Below are positions 27,490-35,941 of a stretch of 35,941 nucleotides of DNA, piece after piece; the stretch's first letter is position 1, and each line of letters opens with the position of its first letter. The stretch covers positions 1 through 35,941 of the forward strand of contig WTXI01000347.1 of the NCBI GenBank assembly GCA_022376515.1, in the 5' to 3' direction. The position numbers and the translations under genes are program-made. The notes below the pieces were generated by a model, which made no database searches, had not been told where the DNA came from, and saw nothing but the letters and a program-made list of their open reading frames with translations. Source of the DNA: Lactifluus volemus. Its lineage: Eukaryota > Basidiomycota > Agaricomycetes > Russulales > Russulaceae.

Positions 27490-30045
27490 AATGACCTGCC
27501 CTTTCCCTCGAAACTTTCGTTGAGAAGATGGATAGTTGGATAGTTGATGGGCTGTCGAGTGTGACTGCTAGTGATTCGAAATTCGACTTAGCAAGCACAG
27601 AGCTACAGTAGCTTAGACTGCTATTGCAGTGAGGGATCGGATATGGACATACCTAAAAGTAAGAGATCTTTTCGACACAAACGTTGGCAGTTCAGCTGAG
27701 GGACGTCGAGGACCGCAGAGAGGCTGTGTGATTGAGGTCGCACGCGATGTAGGTCACATGATGCACGTGGACCGCAGCGCTCATTAAAAGAACTGTTATC
27801 CGTTATCCCGTTTCTGGCAGTGATAGAGGCCAACATCCACTCTGAGTATCATTAAGTATCATGTCTAATTTTAGAGTGTAACAGACGATTCAAAGATGTT
27901 CCCTAGAAGGGGAATATTGAAGGCAGAGTCCACCACGATGAGAAGCAATAGGGATAACTCTACCGAATATTAACATGTAATTCTGCCCACAAGTCGACAT
28001 AATCAAATATTTGAAGCACTTGCTGACTTGGACTCGTGGGAAATAATGGTAGTTCACGTGCTCGAAGCGGTACATCCCCAGTGCAGCCTGAGCGTTCAAT
28101 TCTTGTTGATGTTGTCGAGACGCATGATGGTTGTAATCGCGTAAGTGCTGGAATGACCGGAACGAAATTTTCATTCAGGTAAGCTCATAGCCTACAGTAG
28201 TACACGGCAGACATAGAGAAGCGGTCGCAGAGGTAGTGTGGAGTACGGAGAAGGCGACTCACTCACAAACGTCTTAGCTCATTCCCAGGGAGATGCCACT
28301 GTTCGTGTAGCATTCTGCTCGTTTCGTGCACCATTAGACTTCTTCGCCACTGGCATCAAAGAGGTTCCACCAAAAGGGGAGGGACATGGTCTCAGGGGGA
28401 GAAATGAAAGAAGGAGCACAGGGATAGAGCAGATTACGACTCACTAGCATAGTGTTTATGAGATTCCACGGACGAGAATGTGGGTGTGGGTGTGTTGCGT
28501 ATAGGAAAAGGAAGAAAGACAGAGGAGAAGTTCTGACCTGATAAATTGAAGGGGATCACGCTGACTCGAGGGCTCGAGCTCGGAGTTGTTCGTCACGAAG
28601 CGGAAATGATGGCATAGATACTGAAGTGGATTATGACGTTGAGATAAAATGGGAAATTTTGACCAGGTGGCAGAGGTGATTGTATTAGGGAAGACGGGGC
28701 AAGAGGTGTGAGGATGAAGTGGTCAGGAAGGTCGTGTTGAGTGAGAAATGTTCCCACACTCTCAGTCAAGCGAGTCAGTACATTTCTACCCACGACCAGG
28801 TACGACACTTGTCTTTTTCACCTTGTGTCGTGACCCCAACCCTCATCCAACCCCGCCCACTCCAGGCCCACGTAGTCTACGTAGCTGAGCGCGTCTTTGT
28901 TTTTGTAATCATGCTGCACCATATAAGCTGGATTCCAAAAAAAAAAAACACTTGTCTTTTGACTCTGGCCTCTGGGGATCCTTCCGCACATGCGTCCAAG
29001 TAAGTTAATCAATTCTGGCTGAGCAGTTTCGCGCCATGGTCGAGCAGACTCGAGCTATCTCATGCTATCCCATGTTATACACTAGGAATAGGGCTGGTTG
29101 GAAGTTTACGCAGACTCTGAGATTGTACAGTCATGTGGTATGTCACCTGGTCATTTTCTCATGAACTGGGTTGAAAATGGCAGAGGCTCTTGGTTCTAGT
29201 AAACATCGGTCCAACCTGAGCAGGTAAATCCATGAGTGGTTATTCGTTCGTGGACCGGCCAACGTTGTGATGTAAGTCATGGAATGCTCATCCTCTGCTC
29301 GACCAACACCTTTGGCTTCTTCTCTAGTGGAAACATGGCATTTCGACACCACAACGGCACCTACTAAACGACCTTCATCGATTATGGGCTGAAATGGGGC
29401 ATGCTCCGAACACTTGGCCACCGCATTAATACATCGCGATACAGGCTCTGCGCGCTCTCCCGGACCACGTATCAAGCGGGGCGATCCAGCAGCCACCGAA
29501 AGTGAAATCTGTGGAGGATGGAGAGTGATGTTGCGTCAAATTGGTGAGATAACGAGCATTAGAGCTTAGCGTTGGAGTGTTTGTTGTAAGGCGAGCAATA
29601 TGGGCCTCAGTTCGTTACTTCTCCCCCTCCTCGACCACCTGCTACTTCAACGTTCCATCTTTTTCCTGTCTTGTGTCCCGGAGAGATGTCTAGTATTGTG
29701 TAGAAGAGCAGCTAAATTTGTCATGAAATGACTTCAGTAGTTCGCGGTGGTGATCAACGGAATATTAGATGGCCATGTGTGCCGGCGGTGGATGCCTTCC
29801 GCCCGAGACACCCGGGTGTCAGTCCGTAACACGCAACGACAACATTGATCTGTATTTCGCCTGGCCTGAGGCACCAAAGTGCGGGCCACGCGATTATCGT
29901 ACATCAAAATACAAGGAGCAGAGATCTGCTGTGGGGAGGTGGGAACCACAGAGGGGTGAGGAATGGCTATAAATACGGTACTAACAATAAGCGAAGTGGA
30001 GAACATTGATGACGACGCTTCGGCAATAATCCAGACACCTGACAA
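27490..30045 (+). other. Spacer of array unit 5
   Basis: The same block order as unit 4 is present: upstream region; VEYGEGDSLTNVLAHSQGDA at about 28236; a plus-strand frame at 28719-29003 lengthened by a retroposed insert; a more diverged version of the DPDEL/ALPDNGSS region (29250-29560); and the micro-frame at 29599 (MGLSSLLLPLLDHLLLQRS) with two extra codons. No intact gene is supported. Confidence 0.55.
28818..28947 (+). mobile_element. Poly(A)-tailed retroposed insert of about 130 bp
   Basis: The insert ends in a run of 12 A (28937-28948) and is bracketed by a perfect 13-bp duplication, ACACTTGTCTTTT, at 28805-28817 and 28948-28960. The other units lack the insert at this point. A terminal poly(A) plus a 10-20 bp duplication is the signature of LINE-type target-primed retroposition. 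No RNA polymerase III B box is visible, so it may be a truncated LINE, a SINE of unusual type, or the 3' end of a host mRNA. Confidence 0.85.
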
Positions 30046-31531
30046 TCAGTCCATTTCTGTGAGATAGACAGTGACAGGGTGATTGGAACGCTGGCGTGAG
30101 GAAATGAATGGTTCTATAGCCTGCTGCGTGGATTCAGAGGGGGGTGGAAGGTAGAGATGGCGTAGCATCGGTAACGCGTCCATGACCCTTTCCCCAGTGA
30201 GTTCGTGCAGCACAGATGCAATAATCTCACCCAGTTTGGGCTGTATATGCAGGTGCTGCAAAGCCGAAAATGCGTGAAAGAACTCCAGCCATTGGGAATT
30301 ATCTGAAAATACTGAATCCGTTGTCTTACTCTCATACGTAGAAGGGGCCAGGTAGCGATGAGAAGCCGTTCTATATTGGATAAGAAAGGCGAAATCTTGC
30401 CACATATTTGAGCTAGACACCCAACTTGCCAATCCAACCCACGGCACGATATCTCGATAGATAGAGGGTCCCAATATACCCCTCCCAGCGAGTGAAGGCG
30501 AATGAAGACACGTTCATCATAAAGGTACAGCTTCGCTTTCTCGAAGGACTGGGGGAGCTGTGTGCGACTGATAAACTGGAGGAAATGTGGAATGTTAAAT
30601 TCGAGCTGATTGAAGAACCGTGTGATGACGGAAACAATAACAGGAGTGTCGATCCGAGCCACAAGATCCTCAAAGTACTCGCTAGCGCCTTCAAACTTGA
30701 AACGGGTGAGAGCGGGGAGGACAACGCGTGTCAATGAAGAAGGAGGTCCATTTGCTGGATCAGGACGAGAAGCAGGGGATTTGAATCCAATGGAAACTTC
30801 TTCAAGCTTGGTCAACGTGGATAGGGCTGTGGCCATAGCTTCGGGTGAAACGTAACCGGTATTGGGTATCTTCCAGAGATGAACATTGACAAGATCATGG
30901 CAAAATGGAAGCAATTTTGGTAGTCCCGGAAGTGGAATACCAAACAAGTTGAGATACTCGAGACGTGGGGCAGATCCACCCAAAAATGTATCGCGAAGCA
31001 CTGGTACCGACTTCGAATTTGAAATATGAATGCGAAGATGTGTCAAAACTGGATATGGCTTCTTCATCACTTTGTAGAGTCGCTTCAATACAGTATTTGT
31101 TATTTCGAGATAGATTTCGGACACGCGATCGTGATGCTCGAGTGCGGAAATAATGTTAGCTCCACTCAGAGGGAGTCGCGGTCTCCAATTCTCTATGACG
31201 ATAGGAAGGGCGCATGGCCAGACATCTAGCGTCTTCTTCACAGGTGTGTCCGCATTGCATACAAGTTGCAAATGAAGACGCAGCGGCGACTGAAATACAA
31301 CGTATCTCCACCTTCCGCATACGTGCACCAGTGCATACCACCATCGAGGGGAGTATGTTCTACACAAGTCGAAGATATCAAGGAGGACATTGTCAGGGAG
31401 GGATCTGATTGTAACGCATGGGAAAGAAGTCGGGTCTACTCGATCCAAGTGAGTGATTGCTTCAGCGGCAGCCCATGGTCCTGAGACGTACCTGGGCCTC
31501 TTTGATTAAAAACCACCTTCCGTTGACGCAT
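30046..31531 (-). pseudogene. F-box protein, array copy 6, frameshifted near the C-terminus
   Basis: Exon 1 is 31492-31531 (MRQRKVVFNQRGP), the intron is 31436-31491 (56 nt), and exon 2 runs from 31435. The F-box is IRSLPDNVLLDIFDLCR, WWYALVHVCGRWRYVVFQS; the leucine-rich region is intact for about 370 codons (LEYLNLFGIPLPGLPKLLPF). Near 30300-30340, where other copies have DWKDYVDNP, a deletion and small changes shift the frame. The normal ending (HAFSALQHLHIQPKLGEIIA ... YLTEMD) lies in the second frame, stopping at 30046-30048. If translated, the protein would carry an abnormal tail to 30114. It could still bind Skp1 through its F-box. Confidence 0.86.
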
Positions 31532-31800
31532 AGAGGATGATACTAGTAACTCCTATTCGTTGAGAAGATGGGATAGTTAATGGGCTGTCGAGTGTGAGTG
31601 CTAGAAGCTCAAAATTCAACTTAGCAAACACAGAGTTAGCTTAGACTGCTATTGTAGTAAGGGATCTGGATTCTTGACGTACTTGTGAGAAAGAGACCTC
31701 TTCGACAGAGACGTTGATAGTTCAGTTGAGGGCCACAGAGAGGCTGTGTGGTTGAGGTCGCACAATGCATGCATGATACACGTGCACCACCATCACGGAA
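31532..31800. other. Upstream region of F-box copy 6
   Basis: This is homologous to the region upstream of copies 2-4 and therefore probably the promoter side of the F-box gene. Homology to the array fades between about 31790 and 31830, where the Plavaka element begins. No separate gene is seen. Confidence 0.6.
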
Positions 31801-31819
31801 ACTTCTGAAAAAAGGTTTG

Positions 31820-32540
31820 ACAATGGTAACCCTCGCCATTTTGGGGTTATCATTTAATCTTATTTGACAAGTTATTACAATCCCTTGTCATACCTTGTGA
31901 TATATTTTTATAATAAAATTATTTCAACCTGGTATTGTCAATAATAATTTGGAATAACAATCCCTGATAACGATAAGATTGTATTGACCTGGTGATAACT
32001 TGGGATGACAATCCCTGATAGTGATAAGATTGTATTGACCTGATGATAACTTGGGATGTCAAGGTATTGTTGTATCTAACTTTTACATCTAGATCTTATG
32101 ATGATATGATTATTCGGACCAGGTATTGTCGATAACAAGTTGGGATAACAATCCCTGATAGTGATAAGATTGTATTAACTTGATAATAACTTGGGATATC
32201 AAGGTATTGTCTGTATAACTAGATCTTATGATGATAAGATTATCACGTCAAGGTATTGTTATCCATAAGTTGGGATAACAATCCCTGATAGTGATAAGAT
32301 TGTATTAACTTGATAATAACTTGGGATATCAAGGTATTGTCTGTATAACTAGATCTTATGATGATAAGATTTCACGTCAAGGTATTGTTATCCATAAGTT
32401 GGGATAACAATCTCTTGACGTGATGAACGAATCGTTGCTGTGATAATCTTATCAGAAATCTTAAAGCCTTTTACGCACACGTTATCTCACTTTCACACAC
32501 TCATGATGGGAGTAAAAGTGTATAATTAAAGTAATTGCCC
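31820..32540. repeat. AT-rich subterminal repeats at the 3' end of the Plavaka element
   Basis: This stretch of about 720 bp has no coding potential and is built of repeats of CCCTGATAGTGATAAGATTG, with TAACTTGGGATATCAAGG and GATCTTATGATGATA pieces. A near-exact 130-bp period is clear from 32201 to about 32412 (a second copy begins at 32331). Arrays of short repeats just inside the ends are typical of CACTA-like elements, where transposase binds. I could not fix the terminal inverted repeat. Confidence 0.75.
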
Positions 32541-35500
32541 TCAGTACAGCATCAGATTCTCATCAAGATCTACATGTTCACTGGCACTACTTTCACTCTC
32601 AGTATCCGAAGCGTGACTGTCCTCCTCCGAGTCAGCGACCATTAATGTATCATCTTCATCAATCCATTCCGCTTCATCAATCTCATACGGGTTACCAAAT
32701 CGGGCGTCTCTAAGAGCACGGCGTGTGGATTTATGGCCGACACCCTCACCAGAGTACCGCATGAACATGTCGCGATCGACAAAGCTGGCCATATATTAGT
32801 GTGAGAAATGAGAAAGAGTGAGATAGACACCACTCACATATTAACATAGTAATATCTCCAATCCAAGTTGTTCTCACTTGGTTGTCGTGCAATGGACTCA
32901 TTTGGAAGTAGATCTTGAGTCTTCTCGTGTGCAAAACCTGGGATTAGATGAACTGCTCGTAAAACTACCTCAGGGGAGAGGAATCCAAAGGCAAAGTCGT
33001 CATCATTTGGGACAAACCCAATTCGAGGTAGGCGGCGAGCGTCAATCCCTGAGCGATAAGTAGGATCTCGCCCAAACCACCTAACCCAGAGGAAGTCCAT
33101 GTGTTGGGTGTCGACATTTCCGGATTCCGGATCACGGTAGCAGATATCGGCGTTGAAGATGCCAATGACACGCGCATACCAATATGGGTGCGAATTATCT
33201 TGATCTTCGTGTGCGATGACCATAACATCGCTGTGAGTCTGGATATTGATCGAGTCCTGCGAGCGGCGGAGGTCATATGTCGTATAGTTGATTCGCATTG
33301 TCTTGTGCTGATAGATGCGATTATATTTGAATGAGATCGCACCGCGATCCGTATCTGAGAACTCGTTCTCATCTCCTTCAAATGCATGGCCACGCAGGCG
33401 CCCGAGTAGGTGGTCCTTTAAGCGTGGCACAAAGTTCTAAGATCCTTGTTAGCGGCGCTTTGTGAGAGATAAACTACTTGCCTGTACCGCAGGATCTGTC
33501 CTCATTTCTCGCAACCAAGTGGTCAAGTAGGTTTGATCACGCGTGGAGCCCGATATATGGTAGTGATCAGTAGGTAACGCATATGCAAAGATTTCATCAT
33601 CCTCATCAGTTGCTGCCATCGCATGATGAGTACTTGACCCCATATGTGCTTGCATATTCTTCAAAATGCGCTCTCGCCGTTGATGTTGTGCAACTTGCTG
33701 CGTAAAGTTCTTATTCTTATTGGTACGTGCATAGAAACGCTTGACGCGTCGATGCTCTAGCTCCCCCTAGATAAGAGGCACAAAGTCATCTATCGTAAAT
33801 ATATATATAGATCGATAACTTACCACTTGTGTTGTGAAGTTATCCGTGGTCCCAAACTGTCGGATAGCCTCTACGTAGTCACCCAGACGATGGAACTTGT
33901 ACGTGGAGAGATTGAGATAACGTTTCTTCTTATCAGTTGCTCGTCTGCTCCTGTCAGACACAGCAGCCATTGCAGCCTTGCGTCGTCCTCTGGCAGCTTC
34001 CTCGCGTGGAAGTTCGTACGTATTGAATGCCTCACGGCTTGTTTTTCGAAAGTGGCGGACCACTTTTCCGAGCGTTGATGTTGCTTCTTCAAACATCTCG
34101 AGCGTGTGTTCCGTATGAAGGCGAAGTTTGGCATATGCTGCCATGTCGCGAGGACAAATAGGAGATCGCTGACGAGAGCGCTGTGGGGTGATGGCAGTAT
34201 CCCCTCGAAGACAGGGATAGCGCACTAGCTTTGCTGTCAGCAACGATCTAGATGAGACTTGAATACGTACCTGTAGTAGATCCTCAAAGTCCCGTGCCGC
34301 AAGCTTTTCATCGCCGATGCGTTGGAGTTGAAAACGCGGATGGTATCGTGGCCGAATGTGGGTACCTGACGATATCTAACTTTCATAGTGAGTATGGAGA
34401 AGATCTGTGAGAAGCTCGTACTACACCTTTCATTCAGTATTTGTATAGACGTGCCACCATTTGCGTAGAGGATCCTCATCAGATGTGTGAAGATTGACTT
34501 CCACACACCCAACTCAAACTCGTGCATGAGATCGGGTACGAACATCTTGTAAAAGTCGAATCCGTGCTGAAATAGGCGTTGCGAGAATGCGTTCTGAAAG
34601 GATGTGATTATTGTAATATGCCTCAATGTCATGATACGTACTCGGTTGGGAACCGCTGATGTTGGGCCGAATAGGTCCTCGAATCTTTTTGCATTAACGC
34701 GATCTCCGAACTCATAAATTCTTTTGCGTGCACGATCGACATGCTGCTGCCTTGCCTCGCTGTCTTGCCTAGCCTTGTCACGTCGTCGCTTCATATCGAG
34801 TTTCGTACCCATGAATGCGATTTGATCCTTTTCGACGAGACAGTGGGGACAGGGACACTGGCCCATTGATTTGATTGTAGCCAGTAAGACTCTATATAAT
34901 CATGTATCAGTGTGATTGAACAAACCATACAGCGACTTACTTTTCTGGATAGTCTGCAGAGTATGTAAATATGCGTGGATAAACACGTCGAATAACACCA
35001 TCAGCGCATTTGATTTTGATTCCATGGATATAGGCGTGCACGAATTGTTCGTCGAGAAGCAGCCTCCACATGGATTGCATCACCTCACGCTTTAGATAGG
35101 TTAGCGTGGCTGCCGATGCGGCCTGGTTAAAAATTGAGGTATATACGTCTTGAGTCTTATCAGGTAGCTGTAGATCACTGTTAGTATGTCTGAGGACCCG
35201 AGCGATGAATAGTACTTACTGAGGGTATGTATGCAACATGATGCGCAGCCAACGAAGTAGGTTTTCGCGCGCTGATACTTTGAACCATTGCCAAGATAGA
35301 GATACAGCGGCCAGAGGGATGCGGTCCCAAAGCTGGCCAAGTGCGTCGAGTCGGACCAGAGCATCATAGCAGCGATAACTTTCTCGAGTTCGCAGCCAGG
35401 CTCTCGATGTTGTGCCGTCAGGTTGCTATGCGCGTCCAGGAAGGCATCCGTGTTGTATAGCTCACTAACAGACGTACAGGGGTGGCGTTGGGATCATCGG

Positions 35501-35941
35501 ATTGCGCCAATACAACTTGAAAGGCTGCAATGTAGATCTTTCGTATCTGTCTCGGCGAAAGCTGACTTCAACACTTCAGTGAGACTCCTGTACCAGATTC
35601 CATCAATTTCTAACGCCGGCGCGACATCCTCGGATAGGTTCTTGTATTTGTCTCCCGGGAGGCGATAGGACGATCTTACCTTTCTTCCAGCCATCTTGTA
35701 TTGAGGGCTCACCCTCATATGAATCTAGGCGTTGATTCTCACGTTGCAAGCTGAACCTGCCATTCGCGGCATCTCCCCGTAGATCTTGCGGGTTGAATCC
35801 CTCCGCAAGGATGACCTTGTTGACAAGGTCATCTATCTGGGCAGCCGACTTTGAGTCGCTGCCATTGTGAACCCACTGCATAAACTTAAGAGACTTGCGT
35901 TACGAAAAGGCCCATAGTCATTGTCAGACTCAAGGCTAGGA
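32541..35941 (-). pseudogene. Plavaka-type (CACTA-like) transposase, multi-exon, frameshifted, 5' end outside the window
   Basis: Read on the minus strand, the order of motifs follows Plavaka transposases: QWVHNGSDSKSAAQIDDLVN, APALEIDGIWYRSLTEVLKS, MLWSDSTHLASFGTASLWPL with YLYLGNGSKYQRAK, MGQCPCPHCLVEKDQ, FYKMFVPDLMHEFELGVWKS, FVDRDMFMRYSGEGVGHKS, and an acidic C-terminus to the stop at 32541. Introns I place by frame and signals: 32785-32837, 33437-33481 (GC-AG type), 33767-33823, 34225-34270, 34376-34426, 34594-34641, 34892-34940, 35168-35219. Breaks: one extra base near 35265 (in KYQRAK/PTSLAAHH), one missing near 34160, and probable shifts near 35670, 35430 and 35910. The enzyme would have cut and moved the element by a DDE mechanism; this copy is probably dead, unless the shifts are assembly errors. 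Confidence 0.85.

Larger units (their letters stand above)
10648..31790 (-). repeat. Tandem array of about six 3.8-kb units carrying F-box paralogs
   Basis: F-box gene ends and first exons recur at a regular pitch. Stop codons lie at 14945, 18765, 23570 and 30046, and first-exon starts at 12672, 16438, 21215, 25094, 27489 and 31531. After subtracting a 936-bp and a 515-bp solo LTR, complete units are about 3.8 kb. Homology covers both genes and spacers, so whole segments were duplicated, most likely by unequal crossing over. The left end is cut by element 2 and the right end by the Plavaka element. Confidence 0.9.

Noticed and set aside
31901..32400. CRISPR-like appearance of regularly spaced repeats
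   Set aside because: The repeats are long, AT-rich and imperfect, spacers are not unique, and the genome is fungal; subterminal transposon repeats explain them.

Overview
The window looks like a piece of a basidiomycete (Agaricomycetes-type) genome. The evidence is short 45-62 nt introns with GTACGT/GTAAGT donors, an expanded F-box family of the kind common in mushroom-forming fungi, a Ty3/Gypsy chromovirus, and a Plavaka-type (CACTA-like) DNA transposon. I see no bacterial features, no tRNA or rRNA genes and no CRISPR array. Nearly everything here is either a mobile element or a locally duplicated gene.

Layout. (1) 1-2715: the 5' part of a Ty3/Gypsy element on the minus strand (gag, a degraded upstream coding region and a probable LTR), running off the left edge. 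(2) 2716-10647: a second Ty3/Gypsy element on the plus strand (gag, protease, RT, RNase H, integrase, chromodomain, Cys/His-rich tail, polypurine tract, 3' LTR). Its pol is split by a 935-bp solo LTR with a perfect 5-bp target duplication. Its 5' LTR is not visible, so element 1 was probably inserted into its 5' end. (3) 10648-about 31790: a tandem array of about six units, each about 3.8 kb once later insertions are subtracted. Each unit has a minus-strand F-box gene of about 480-490 codons and about 2.3 kb of flanking sequence with decayed plus-strand coding fragments. Copy 4 is the only complete F-box gene. The others are cut by solo LTRs (copies 1 and 3), frameshifts (2, 3, 6) or large deletions (5). 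Element 2 ends inside copy 1. (4) About 31800 to the right edge: a Plavaka-type transposon with AT-rich repeats at its end and a multi-intron transposase gene carrying several frameshifts.

The order of events can be read from the nesting. An ancestral F-box unit was tandemly duplicated; solo LTRs and element 2 entered copies 1 and 3; element 2 then received its own solo LTR and probably element 1. Unit 5 also carries a 130-bp poly(A)-tailed insert with a 13-bp target duplication, so LINE-type retroposition has acted here too. The F-box genes share a first exon of about 40 nt, split off by a 55-62 nt intron, which a simple open-reading-frame scan misses. The observations I rate highest are an array of eight bZIP-type sites at strictly alternating 14/12-bp spacing in one LTR family, a 271-codon frame overlapping the chromovirus pol tail, and the F-box array with its hidden exon.
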